Part shown: positions 35,401 through 47,047 of the stretch, piece by piece | Numbering within the stretch: position 1 is the first letter of the stretch | Layout: every line of letters starts with the position of its first letter | Source: Balanoglossus misakiensis | Taxonomy: Eukaryota > Hemichordata | NCBI GenBank assembly: GCA_040954595.2 | Contig: CM082597.2 | Location: 6,944,001 to 7,008,000, forward strand | Length of the DNA: 64,000 nt | Direction: 5' to 3' | The notes under the pieces: generated by a model | Seen by the model: only the letters and a program-made list of their open reading frames with translations | Told to the model about the DNA's origin: nothing | Database searches by the model: none | Made by a program: the position numbers and the translations under genes

Positions 35401-36542
35401 CCAAATGTAACCCTGCAAGATAAACGCCTGATAGTTGACGACAAACATAAAATAATGTTCTGCATTATTGCCAAGGTCGGCACATCCCAGTGGAGATATA
35501 CATTTTTGAAACTTGCCGGAACTTTGCGCCCGGACAAAGGAGTACATTCTCAACCTCTCAAAATGGCCCAGAGTTTTATGCCGAAATACAAAAACTACAC
35601 CAAGATCATGTTTGTACGACATCCATTTGAGCGGTTGCTGTCCGCTTTCCTTGATAAATTTATAGAAAACCCCGAATATAGGTTCCTAAAGGCGTATGGT
35701 AAGGACATACGGCAAGTCCCAAACCAAAATGGATCAGTAGATGATAGTTTAACCTTCGACAAATTTGTGACCTTTTTGCTGAAAAGAAAGCCTAGCAACA
35801 TCCACTGGAAACCATACTACAAAGCATGTGATCCTTGCAGAATAAGGTATGATTATATCGGAAAATTGGAGAGTCTTTATGCTGACGCGCAATACATTTT
35901 CAATGCAACAAATGTAACCGTCGAGATTAATGCAAAAGGTCCAGGCCACGCGACAAATAGTTCCACCAAGATCAGAAGTTTCTACAGACAGCTGAGCAAG
36001 GAACAAGTACTTGGACTATATGAGATGTATTACGAGGACTTTATATTGTTTGGGTATCCATATCCACGTTTTTATCTGGACATGGCTACAAGCTGAATAC
36101 TTCGAGTTGTGTAAATTGTATTTGTGGTGGGATTTTCGCACTTCCACTTCTCATTCCACTTCACTTCAACAGTTCTTGACTGCTTGTGGTTGTTTTTATT
36201 TTTCATGGAATATTTTACTAATTGACATCTGGTCTTTTCTTCGTGGGAAACTGTTATGTATATTTCTTGAAACGTAGCTACGTTGTATGTCTCTGAATAC
36301 TTCTCTGTAATTATGGAATTTCAGCGAATAAACTATTTAATTTCCAAGGCGTACACGATTAATTGGGCCAGTGTAGAAAACTAAAATAACGCTGGCAATA
36401 GTAACGGTCATGCTGAACTGAAAGTGTCATCCAGTGAAATCGAACTTGGGTCAACAGGTCTATGGGGCACACCATTGACGTCGTACATACGTGTGGCAGG
36501 CGTGCATCGTTCATATGGCAGTGCCCCGAGGATACACACACA

Positions 36543-36598
<56 letters not shown>

Positions 36599-37267
36599 CA
36601 TACATACATACATACATACATACATACATACATACATACATACATACATACATACATACATACATACATGCATGCATGCATGCATACACATGTCATGTCT
36701 CCCAATTGTGGGTAATACACGTTCTCGGGTGAGGGTGAAGGTTGATGAAGAGACGGGAACACATGCGGAGTGTAGATTTAAACGCCGATGACTTTATTTA
36801 GAAAGGTCAGCCGTGGACATACAGGACAAGCCTGCAGTCCCGGCTGGACCAGCGGAACGACCGCACTCCTAGAATTCTCGAACTGAACTCCTTTCTTACC
36901 AAGATACAGAATCATTTTTAAACACATCAAACTGCCCGCGTGGGGTCTTTACAAAACACTATTGTTCTTCGCCCAAGCTGTGAACGCCGGTAGTCAAAAT
37001 GTAAATTAGTTACAGCTAGCCACCAGTATGTAAAATTCTTTATGTGAGTGTGAATTGGTGATTTCGGATGGAATTTCTGGCGTCCCCGCAGCCCCTAACA
37101 ACGTCATATTGATGTCATGACACACAAAAACAGAATGTAATACATATTGAAATAACAATATTACATACCTCTTCGTCCGTCAGCAAACACATGTCACAAT
37201 TTGCGTTACCGTGATTTACGATAAAAACCCATGTTGCAAGAAGACAGGAGAAACGAATAAATACCAT
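29899..37267 (-). CDS. Small secreted four-cysteine protein, 111 aa; family not recognised
   Basis: Coding exons 37267-37169, 32194-32048 and 29988-29899 all join in phase 0 with GT/AG sites, giving 111 residues. A non-coding first exon probably ends at 37750 (cagcag|gtaagc) behind a TATA box at 37799-37805, splicing to 37282. Residues 1-22 form a signal peptide (MVFIRFSCLLATWVFIV). The mature part has only four cysteines: C24, C27, C67, C90, with an acidic N-terminus, a lysine-rich middle predicted helical, and a [12 protein letters not shown] segment near the end. A short secreted protein with an N-terminal Cys pair, a fourth Cys followed by xDP, and a final helix recalls chemokines, but the Cys spacing (39 and 22) is larger than theirs. 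Saposin-type spacing does not fit either. Its last exon sits in UBASH3 intron 1, and UBASH3 exon 1 sits in its last intron. Confidence 0.68.
30356..30906. mobile_element. TTAA palindromic MITE M1, full copy with nested MITE
   Basis: Bounded by TTAA at 30356-30359 and 30903-30906. The arms read ttaaagggacaaagtctctt ... gagagactttgtccttttaa, with palindrome centre near 30540. A different TTAA element is inserted at 30690-30863. Without the insert the copy is about 373 bp. Confidence 0.85.
30690..30863. mobile_element. 174-bp MITE nested in M1, TTAA TSD
   Basis: The termini AGGTATACGGTCACCT and AGGTGACCGTATACCT are perfect inverted repeats, flanked by TTAA at 30686-30689 and 30864-30867. It is inserted into the internal TTAA of the surrounding MITE (family consensus 'ataattaatgg'). 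Confidence 0.85.
32340..32485. repeat. CA/CCCA/CAAA simple-sequence tract
   Basis: Interrupted microsatellite of acac, cgca, ccca and caaa units. Frames reading through it are artefacts. Confidence 0.85.
32646..32822. mobile_element. 177-bp MITE, termini TAGACTCTCTCACAGCCC
   Basis: The ends tagactctctcacagcccct and gtgggttgtgcgagagtcta are imperfect inverted repeats. The same family, reverse orientation, lies in every long unit of the tandem array (about 49105-49245, 53246-53406, 56628-56787, 60045-60204). Shared internal words include ccatatggggct/agccccatatg and gtaccaggcg-type sequence. It lies in an intron of the small secreted protein gene. Confidence 0.7.
33019..33856. mobile_element. 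838-bp Harbinger-like element, TSD TTA (family H2)
   Basis: The termini GGGCCTGGTCAGAATTAACA and its complement TGTTAATTCTGACCAGGCCC are perfect over 20 bp and flanked by TTA at 33016-33018 and 33857-33859. Just inside are G and C runs, then repeated C-rich words such as ctgaccctcc and gtgaccctcccc. A short TTAGGG tract lies at about 33536-33558. No transposase frame is present. Confidence 0.85.
33536..33558 (+). repeat. Short interstitial TTAGGG tract
   Basis: Just under four tandem units of the metazoan telomere repeat lie inside the Harbinger-like element. It is too short and too deep in the window to mark a chromosome end. Confidence 0.8.
34675..36096 (+). CDS. HNK-1-family carbohydrate sulfotransferase (CHST8-14 type), 319 aa, three exons
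   Basis: Exons 34675-34750, 34871-34941 and 35284-36096 are joined with GT/AG sites in consistent phases (960 nt). Residues about 7-24 form a signal anchor (FVCIVIICFLSVVILRVW), so it is a type II Golgi membrane enzyme. The PAPS-binding 5'-phosphosulfate motif is KVGTSQWR (113-120), and the 3'-phosphate motif is VRHPFERLLSAF (160-171). Both are hallmarks of the Sulfotransfer_2/HNK-1ST family, and the length fits its shorter members. Several N-glycosylation sequons are present (NVT, NYT, NSS). The predicted reaction is transfer of sulfate from PAPS to a glycan hydroxyl; the acceptor cannot be told. The start ATG at 34675 is chosen because it opens the signal anchor and splices in frame. An AATAAA at 36327-36332 follows. 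The whole gene lies in an intron of the minus-strand small secreted protein gene. Confidence 0.92.
36327..36332 (+). terminator. Poly(A) signal of the sulfotransferase gene
   Basis: AATAAA lies about 230 bp after the stop codon. Confidence 0.6.
36533..36690. repeat. (CACG)n (CATA)n (CATG)n microsatellite
   Basis: Consecutive tetranucleotide tracts: acgc from about 36540, atac from about 36600, and atgc at 36666-36684. Reading frames through it on both strands are low-complexity artefacts. Confidence 0.95.
36691..37168. other. Intron of small gene, nothing identified
   Basis: I see no exon or clear mobile element between the microsatellite and the small gene's signal-peptide exon. Confidence 0.35.
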
Positions 37268-37798
37268 GGCTTCAAAATACCGCTGAAGAGAAAAGCACAA
37301 ACAAACTATCGGCCACAAATCTGTAAGAAGAAAAATTACATACTTGATCGATATGCTAAGAAATATATCAAATTTAGCCAACAGTTTTAACAACTAGTTC
37401 GAAGTATCGAGCAAGCATAATACTAAGAGGAAAAATTAATGCAACGACCTGTTAATTTTCAAATTATGCAAGTTGTCTTTCATTACTTGAGAGCTACTTT
37501 ATCAATCCACTCCCTCATGTTTGAAAATAAAAAAGTGCAGTATTCTGGCTGAAAATTCGTCCAGGTCAGAAACTTGTTCAGACAGGCAGTGACATAATTT
37601 TGAAATAGGACATTTTACAGATATCCCTGTGTGTTCTAATAGAAATAAATAAAATTGCATAACGGTATTGTTATTACAAAGCGATGGGCAGTAGCTTTAG
37701 ACAGATGTTAGCCACCGGACCAGGGATGGAATACAGTGTTAGAGCTTACCTGCTGGCGAAAATTCTAGAAGCGACGTGCAGTATGCGTTGTGCAGCGA

Positions 37799-37805
37799 AT
37801 TTATA
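37799..37805 (-). promoter_or_regulatory. TATA box of the small secreted protein gene
   Basis: TATAAAT on the minus strand lies about 50 bp before a good donor (cagcag|gtaagc at 37750). That leaves room for a short untranslated first exon starting about 25-30 bp after the TATA box. Confidence 0.5.
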
Positions 37806-38118
37806 AACCTATTCAAACAGGTTGACGTCATTAATATGCACAGAAAGAAGTCATTTACAATTATCGTCTTGTTGACGGACATGAATTAATATATGTGAGT
37901 TTCTCCACCTGGCCAGGATCGAACTGATAAATGTTCCATTGGGGAGTGACAAGAGAATTCAATACCAGAAAATAAGATCGATAGAAAAGTGAAAAATGTT
38001 TATGTAGCCGCTGTGTTTATGCGACCGTCCTTCGAATTGCGACATTCATTGCCATTATGTTTTTGGTTTCTTGGTTTCTGTCCAGGAAATAATCTTGGTT
38101 CAGAGTGTTGCGACTATG

Positions 38119-38249
38119 AGGTTATTACGAAAATACCGCAAAGTATGCACGAGGACATTAGCGCTGAGTATCGCCCGACGCGTATAGCGGAGGGCGATGC
38201 GCTGCGCTAATGTCCGAGTGCATACTTTGCGGTATTTTCGTAATAACCT
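38119..38249. mobile_element. 131-bp palindromic MITE
   Basis: The arms start AGGTTATTACGAAAATACCG and end with the complement; they stay complementary for about 48 bp through caaagtatgcacgaggacat. The loop contains gcgcatcgccc-type sequence. It lies about 230 bp downstream of the NLR stop codon. Confidence 0.82.
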
Positions 38250-38478
38250 TATTATTATACATCTTACATCTCCGATAGTTCTTGTTTTGCATGTTACTTG
38301 GTTTTCAAAACGCCCAAAATGCCGATACAATCGATCGAAAACCGCTCAGTGAGCAGCCATCTTTCTTTTTTGTTTACGTACGTGCGCGTGCATTGGAGTG
38401 GGGGCGCCTTGAAACCGTCCGCATAACAACGCATACCTGTACACGGTGAGTTGGGGCGCCTTGAAACCTAAAACTTAT

Positions 38479-41400
38479 TTAACGCGCGTTCCGTACGTAC
38501 CGTTCCGTACGGCTTTTTATTGCACGCCAAAATCTATTGTTCTCGGCACTAGATGTATAATAATGAATAATATGTAACAGCTGTTCAAATAATATAAACA
38601 ACCTGATAGTTTGTGCCATCATTGCATCATAACATGTTTTTGTAATGATGCTGACTTTGGACAGACATGACAGAGCTCGAACACATCTACACACATTCTC
38701 TATTGAGAAAACTCTTGAATAGGATTGTGTTTCAGAGAACAGATAACCAGGGTGTTGAATTGTCAGTGACTTCAATTCAGATGTGTCTGATAGACCACAA
38801 CAGATTTGTCTCTGCAATTCAGTCAAAGCACTGTTCTCTTCTAGCAAGATAGATTCCACCTCAGTGACATCACACGTCTGTTCAATATAACAGTACAGTT
38901 TAGTGTCTGTTTTGACATTGACATACTTTAATTTACATTCACTCTTAGTTTTGGTGTTGTCGTTGAAAGTCATGAAAGGGAAATATGTACTCTTGAAAGT
39001 GTCAGGGGAAATCAAGGCGGGGAAATGTGTAGCCTTTAAATTGTCAAGATAGGCTAAATCTAAATCATATTTCAATGCAAATGGAAGTTTGATGATTTTG
39101 GATGAGTTGCTGCATCTTCCATATGCAGTTAAGTGGTCACCTACAAACTCCAATTGACGAATAACCATGCCAGCAACCACAAATCTATTAATTGCTGCTG
39201 ATATTCTATGAGCACCAGATATCATACGATATGGCAGGACAAATGTTTCAACATGTCGACAATCTTGAACAATATTGCAAAAGTCCTTTGCAAAGCTATA
39301 ATCGCCAATGCACCCTGAAACATAGGTAAAAGTATGGGCATTCACTGGAGCCAAACTATGTAATATTTGTTGACTGCAAGGCCAGGACAATTCCCGCCGA
39401 TTATCACAAAATCTGACATTGTTGAACCTATATAAATCTGAAAAGGCCAATATGAATTGTGTCACAACACCAAAGTTCCCCCAACAGAATTTGCAGGAAC
39501 ATAGAGATATCTGTGCATCTAAAGAAATGCTCTCCTCGTCTGTCGACAGACATTCACAAAGTACTTGATGAAGTCCGACGGGGTCACAACTTAATTTACA
39601 AAAATCAATTACAATTTCATGATTTTCAATCTTGGCAATAATCTGGCAGTTAGGTTTTGAGCAGAGTGTACAGTCCCCCTGGCAACTAGGTTTTAAGTGC
39701 ACATGTTTTGGTGTATGGGGTTGACATTTCTTCATCAAACCATGTATAGTTTTGATGAAATCTAACTTGACATATCGTACTGCCAAACTAACTTCTTTGG
39801 CTCTAAATTTGAGTAAGTCTGAGATTATGCCAGTGATACGACAATCACTTTTACGAGTGAAATTGGTGTAACCATATGAAAATGACAACGACAGCTTATT
39901 AAATTCGACTGATATTGCATCTTTCACCATTGCTTTTACATCAGACTCAAGGTTCTCATCATTTAAGTTACATTTGACATCCATGTCCACTGAAACTCTG
40001 TCACTATCAATGGATTCATTCTGTAAAAATAACTGAAACTGATTAAGGAAATCTGCATTCTGTTTATACATCTTGTAACACAAGCTAGAAAACCTTTCAA
40101 GTTGAAACCTGGCAGTGAGATCTTGTTTACCCCTAAAGTTACTATTCTTACCAACTTCCAAAGAAAACGAACCGATTGATTTACTCTCACAGAGTGCTGT
40201 ATGTAATTTGTTCAAGAATGCTGCTGGTACATTGCAGTAAGGTAATTTAATGTCAAGTTGTTTGGCTGTAATCTGTGATATGCATTCGACTATACCAGTG
40301 GTGTACATTATGTCATCTTTATGGCGGAGCTCTGAACTCACACTGGAGAAGTCCATTGACAACTTACAAAACTTTACCTTGGCCACTCTTCTGTGCATGT
40401 CCTGTATGTCAGAAATGTTCATGTCTTCCAAACTACCAGAATATGTGATGTTCATGTCTAAAGTAACTTCATCATTATTTATAGATGCATACTCTGAAAG
40501 TGCTTGATAAACGCTCACAAAATCAAAACTCTTGCCATCTTGAAAGAAATGGATTTTAAACTTTCCAAACTTGGCAGTGACAGTATCATCAATCTTTACA
40601 TCTTTTTCTCTCTTGGTACCATCACAGCTGAATCCTACATCAACTGACCTAATTGACCTACACTCACACAACACTGCATATGTAGTTTTCATGAATTCTA
40701 TACTGTCCATTGGTAATCTTTCAATGACCAGATTGTTGGCAGTAGTCTGTGACAGACATTGGACTATACCTGCAAGACCCTTGATACTAGCAGAATCAGA
40801 ACCTAATTGTCTTTCGGAGGTAGCAAAAATGCCAGTGAGATCAAATAAGTTCAGTGACAAAGTGTTAAACTTAAAACCAACTAAATTCACTCTTGCAAGC
40901 ATAGCTTGTACAGCAGCTGCAGACTTGACCCTGAAATCACACTTAATTTCCATGTCTAGTTCAAGTTTATCATTACTCACATATGCATACACTAAAAGAC
41001 AGTAATATAGTCTCACAATATCAAACATCATGTTACGTGTCTTGTAACATAAATTAAAATGTGCAAACCTTGCCTTAATACAAATTTCCTGGTTAATTTT
41101 TTTTAGCCCAATTGCATGATGTAACATTTTAGGCCAAAAAGGACCCCTGTTCCATTTCATACCTGCATCATCATAAAATTCAACATCAACTGACCAAAAA
41201 GACTTATTCTTACATAACTGAGTAAGTACAGCTTTTAAAAATTCCATGTCGCGAATCAGGAATCCTTCAATCACAATTTTTAGTTTGTTGGCAGTAATTT
41301 GTGATAGACATTGGATTATGGCAAAAAGAAAATATATAGCTACGGTGTTCAAAACATTGAATGTCAATGACAGATATTCAAAATCAACCAAAGAAACTTC

Positions 41401-44400
41401 TGCCAGCAAAGACTGTATATCAGACTTAATGTTCTTATTATTGATATTATAACTGACTTCAATTTCCCGCCTAACTCTGTTAATCTTACCATATTGAGAA
41501 AGAAACTTGCACAGATCTGAAAAATCAAAATCCCTGGTATTTACAGTGTATTTGCCATTAAAGCAACTGTGCTTCCCCTCAACATCAAATGTACTTCTGT
41601 CAAAGGATCTGAAACTAGTTTGCCTTGACTGCTGGAAAGATTTGACTTCAATGGCAACTGATCCTAGAGACCGATTTCTACACAATGATTCATGTACAGC
41701 TTTTATAAATTCCATATCTCCGAAAGGTAACCCATTAATCACAAGATTGTTGGCAGTAATTTGTGACAGACATTGGACTACACCTCTAAGACCATGATAA
41801 CTGAGCTCAGTATAATTCTTGAATTCCAATGCTAAATTATCAAATTCAACTGATGTCACTCCTCTCAACAAAGTCTCCATGTCAGAATCAGTGTTCTCAT
41901 CTTTAAAACCACATTTGATACCCACATCTAGAATAAGTTTCTCATTATGAACAGATGCATACTGTGAAAACATCTCACACAAACTGGATAAATCAAAATT
42001 TAAAGTATCTATGCGGTAAAAGCTTTGAAAATGTCCAAATTTAGCTTTGATGTTTGGTTTATTCTGTGATTCCAAACCAGCATGCACATCAACTGACCCA
42101 AGAGACTTATTCCCACATAATGATGCATGTACATTTTTTATGAACTCAATATTCCCTACAGGTAACCCTTTAATGACAAGCTTGTTGGCAGTAATCTGCG
42201 ACAGACATTGGACCATACTTGTCAAAGAGTTGATGTCTGTAGTTTTAGAATCAGAAGATTTCAATGACAGATTATAACAATTATAATCAGCCATGATATC
42301 AAGTTGTGTTTTCCTGTGTTGTGGGGAATAAAAACTGACTAACACACTATTTGTCAGGTTACTGCCTTCGTTAATGTTTACAAGTTTTAAAACCTCATAA
42401 TGCTCAACAGGTAACCTATGAATGTCAAATCGTTCAGTGATCTTTGACAAACCTTCGACTAGACACTTGACATTATGCAAATGAAAGCTTTTCATGTTTG
42501 AATTATCATAATTTGAAACAGTCACTTTAATCTCCACATGTTTTGGACATTTCAACTCTTCATCTCTAGCAGTAGTGGCATTTGTTTCAGAACATATTTC
42601 ATTTATAAAATCAAAATTGGACACATACTTCAAAGTGACATCGGATTGACTTATATCATATTTTATATTTATAGTCCATCTCCGGCGTATATCCCCCCTA
42701 TGTTCAGTTTTGAATGAGTCAAAAATATTTCTGAATGTATCTGCTGTCAAAGAATTGGATGCAGACATCTCCAATGTGATGATTTCAGAACTGATATTTG
42801 GGCATTTCAAAAGCACTGTGTTGACATGTAGCATGTATTTGTCAGAATGGTCATCCATGATGTCATTAAGGTCTATTGTCAGATATTTGGGTAAAAACTT
42901 AGAACAGTAAAATATTGTTTCCTCAGATTCACAACCACTTTCATACAACATTGGCCTTGCATCAAAGGATTTATCTGAAAAAGACTTTCTCTCCCAAACC
43001 TTGAATACTTCACCAACATTGTTTTGCAAGTGACCACCAAGAAACTTCAACATTGCATCATTCCTAAGTAAATAATCTCCAATAACTGAAAATGCAACAG
43101 AATCTTCAAATTCTTTATGGTTACTAGTGCATAGATTGGAAATGTACAATGAAGCAAAATATTCCTGAAATGTGAAATGATAAAAGTTATAGCTTGGAGG
43201 TCGAGAGGTTTTTGTCAGAAGTCCCAACTTCTGTAAGTGTGGATGATCTGAAATTTCTTTTTCACTGAAAGAATATTTACCAGACTTCAAAGCAGTATAT
43301 GAGAGTTTACTTAAGTAGAGAATTTCATCCCTGATTTCATCACCCTTTGGATCAATAATGTTATCTTGTTTTTCACAGTATCGGTTTACAACATGATCAA
43401 TTAACTTTTCATAAAGTCCTGTGATTGTGTGTGGTAGTTTCTTTGTTTTCATCCAAATATCACATAACATCAAAGTATTCAAAGGACTCTGCAAAAATCC
43501 ATACAAAATGCTGTCGTGGATGGATGTCTTCAATTCATTGATAAAACTCTCAACTGTTTCTGGTGTTACAGTTTTATCCTTTGAAGACATTGCATTTATA
43601 TGCTTTTTAATAAAAGCTTCTGCATTCTCTGTATCAAAACCCTTAATCAACAATTGTCTCTCATACATCTGTTTGGAGTTCTTGTCCCTGATTTTCCGAG
43701 ATGTTACAATTACTGGGCAGTCAGGCAGCAGTTGTCGTTTTTCTCGGATCATTTCCTTAAAGTACACTGGGAGATCATCAATACTGACTTCATCAAGTCC
43801 ATCAAAGACAAAACACACTTGTGATTGATTGCTTTCAACAAAACTCCATATCTCATCTGCTCCTTCAACATTTTGTAACAAGCAATCAAAAACTGCATCT
43901 TTAAGACCTTTTTTCTGATTATTTTCTGAATGGTATTTATGTAGATCTTTCAATTCAAAATGAAAAAGAAGCTTGAAACAATTGAGAAAATTTACATTGC
44001 CGTTTGCCCAATCATATGCCAACTTTTTACAAAGAGTTGACTTACCATACCCTGGATCACCTTCTATTAAAATTCGTCTTGGATTTTCACATTCATTACA
44101 TGGTGAGAATAATTCTTTGATTGCAAAATCTCTCAAATGTCCATCTTTGGTTTGTAATTCTAATTCAATGTAGATATCTTCAAGTTTCAATCTCTCTGTT
44201 CCATCCCACCATGGTAAGGGGAGAATGTTGGACTGTCTCTTGTAGTATTCTTGCAACTTTTGTTGGCACTTGATGACAACATCTGAAATTATTATCATTG
44301 AATATTTCTGTATTACTGATCACATTAACCAAAGTATCATGGAGCAACAGCCAACAATTCATCACATGTGATTTTTGAGCGTTTTATTTGAATGAAATGG

Positions 44401-46526
44401 CCCCTCAACATCTTTGAACATCATTAAAGTGATTCCTGATAAAAAAAATTCAAGCACTGATAACAAAATGATGGATGGGCTCAGATGTCTTTTTATGATT
44501 GAGACCAGGAAATATAATTCTGTCACCCACTTCATTTTATAAAGGACTAATTTCAACAAGGAAAACAATAGTTTTGGATCAAACCGTAGTGGTGAAAGGG
44601 TTCAACCAATTCATGGTGAGAAACTTACCTGGTGTGGTTTTCATGGTTGGCATGTTGAAGAATGGAGTCTCAGAAGTGCTGGGTTGGTCACCCTGTTGAG
44701 AATCTATCAAAATAAAAAAAATAATGTATAACAACTCTTTAATAATCATTTCTCTTCTTTGACACAAATTAACCCATTCATTGCAGCTGTTGTAAATAAA
44801 AAACACTGCTACATTTATAAGCAGTAGTTACAGGTAAAACCAAATATAGAATTTATTATCGAACATTGACATACGTACTATTCAAATCTTGTACCTTTTT
44901 TGGACTATAATTTCTCCACATCTTTTCCACTGGTGCGGAAAATTTGAACACTAGTAGATGATAATTTCAAAAGTAAGTTTACCTGCGGTTGTAGTGTCCT
45001 CAACAGCTGGATCAGTTTGTTGCCTAGGTGAAGGTGACTGTTGTCTTGATGTCAAGGGATAATGTGCATGTTTGTCTATGTGGTGTTGTATACTTGTGGT
45101 TTCACCTTCTGGATCTTTCATCATTGTCTTCATCTCTATCTGTGTTGCAGCTGAACTAACTGCACTGCTAGCAGCAACATCACTGACATATGAGATACCT
45201 GAAGCATGTGAAAAATCACATTGGTGCATTAATTTTGCGTGGAATTCTTTTTAAAGTATATTTCAATCTAATACTTTAAGCACTCAAAATTTCTTTGACC
45301 ACTATTTCTTTTCAAAATTAAGTTTTTATTTCACCTCCATATGTTTGGCCACCAGGTCTTAAAATTAAATGATTGCATTCAAAACCTTATGAAGGATAAC
45401 AAAACATTTCTGATGTTATGTTAATGAGGACATCATCTAAACATGACCCTTTGCTTTGTGAATGACACTTTTTTTTATAAAGGGTCAGATGAACTCAAAA
45501 TGCATGCAGTGTGTTTCAGTCACTTTGACAGAGCTAAATATATAGGCTGCCTACATCACTTCATCTATTTTCGCACTGAAACTTGTGTTAGTGGCCACCT
45601 CTATATAGTGGCCTCTTTGTCCCTGAGCAAAGAACATTTGTGCATAAAAGCCAAGAAAGCCTTGATTGGCCTCTATAAATTTAATTCTGGTTGAACATTA
45701 AGGGTGATTCTGGTATTAAATGCAAATGTAAACTTGTTACTTAGTAAATTATGCAAGTCCTTACCATAAGATCCTGTGGTTGATACTTGAGTTTTGGACT
45801 CTGCTTCTCTTGTCACTTCATCATATGGATAGTCTTTGTCAAACTTTTTCTCATATCGAACTTTTACATGCTTCGCTAAAATGTAAAGTCCGGCATTTTT
45901 CAAGAGCTGAATAAGAGTTTCAGGTTTATCCCTTGATAAATGTCCAAATTTTAACAACGTTTCAAACAAAAGAAATGCACGTTTCTCTCTCAGAATTTCT
46001 TCCCTTTTAACTGCAGGTATTGAAGGATCCAATATAGCACCCAGTCCATCAACCAATTTAATCAGGTCATCTTTAATGCATAAAAGAAAAGATTATACAT
46101 TAAACATTTTCCGGAAATAATGCTCTCCTGAAATTCAATGTAACAGTTGCAATCACTGTCCAAAATTCAATAATATTGAAACTTTAAGACATGAAAAAGT
46201 TTCTTGACAAAATATCCCTTGTTAGCCGTATGGGATTATATCATGAAACAGAATGACTTGGATACATGTATTAGTACAAGAAGTATGAATGATTCTGTGT
46301 GCGACCATGTATTCATACAGTATCCTTGTGCCAAGTTTGCATAAAAATTAGTTCAGGCTTGTGTGAGTTATAATGTCTGTGGTCGCAGCCCTGCATGTTG
46401 ATAGATAGATATCCATGAGTGTCTTCAAGTGTCACTGGAGTAAAAACATTCACATGTACACTCACCACCTACAATATCATCTGCCAGCCTACTAAGATAC
46501 ACCTTAAACAGATCAAATCCTGCCAT
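38479..46526 (-). CDS. NLR-type receptor: DED-like, NACHT and long tandem-repeat C-terminus; 2153 aa, five coding exons
   Basis: Coding exons 46526-46466, 46070-45765, 45198-44983, 44703-44629 and 44282-38479 all join in phase 1 (6462 nt). Exons 1-2 encode a death-fold domain most like a DED (residues 1 to about 95; AFLLFETLLKFGHLSRDK, LIQLLKNAGLYILAKHV). Exons 3-4 encode a Ser/Thr/Gln-rich linker. The last exon, 5.8 kb and intronless, encodes NACHT: Walker A GDPGYGKST (about 295-303), Walker B CFVFDGLDE (about 376-384), sensor VIVTSR, and FHFTFQEYFASLYIS closing the winged-helix part. From about residue 830 to 1710 a unit with signature CLSQITANxLVIxGLP ... EFIKxVHxSLCxNKSLGSVDV recurs six to seven times. 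Two Cys clusters (CQGDCTLCSKPNC near 1754; CSCKFC near 1817) may bind metal. Cytosolic sensing and death-fold signalling are inferred from architecture. An AATAAA lies within the last 15 codons, so the extreme C-terminus may differ. Confidence 0.88.
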
Positions 46527-46608
46527 CTTTGGTTATATTTCCAGCTCACTTCAGTGTGTGGAGTTCTTCAAAGTGTTAACAAAAGAACACATTATACATC
46601 TGTCACAC
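46466..46608 (-). other. NLR first coding exon with 5' UTR part
   Basis: The minus strand has an acceptor (ttctttgatag) at 46609-46611, so an exon can start at 46608, 82 bp before the ATG at 46526. The ATG context is ccaaagATGG. The presence of this acceptor implies at least one untranslated exon further upstream, where the tandem array lies. Confidence 0.6.
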
Positions 46609-46934
46609 CTATCAAAGAACAAATGAGTGTCAAATAATAATAAAAAATTAGACCTGAATTGTTTACTATTGCTTTGATAATTCATAAGTTATATAAAATA
46701 TAAAAAAATTGTTTACCAACATTGTCACATTATGGTAAATACATGTGAATCGATTATGTGAATCAATAACTTTTTTTTATCAGCATTGAATTTGTCAACA
46801 ATAACAGTGGCCCCATCACACACAAACATGCACACTGCATTTAACTGTGGTTTATTTGCAGTTTCACCCTGACAAATTTCACCTAACAATGTTCATGTAA
46901 ACTTGTATTCACCCAGGAATGCTCTATGCCACTC

Positions 46935-47047
46935 TAGACCAATCACAGTCTGTCTACTTTACCAAATGATCACGCACCAATCAAATGTTTTGTTGCCAGT
47001 ACCTTTAGGTGGAGTTCACCTATATCTGCCATCACCAATATATTTGA
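46935..47047. repeat. Left edge of the tandem array
   Basis: Homology to the array units begins at about 46935 (gaccaatcacagtctgtcta) and runs into the first complete unit. Positions 46700-46934 do not match the units. Confidence 0.7.

Noticed and set aside
36359-36791. Long frames on both strands across the CACG/CATA tract
   Set aside because: Tetranucleotide repeats are open in several frames at once; pure low-complexity artefacts.
29899-37267. Calling the small secreted protein a chemokine
   Set aside because: Cys spacing (2, 39, 22) is unlike chemokines and no key motif beyond Cys-x-Asp-Pro is shared; left as unrecognised.
40250-43828. Plus-strand frames opposite the NLR exon
   Set aside because: They are antisense shadows of the 1939-codon NLR frame and show no independent domain.
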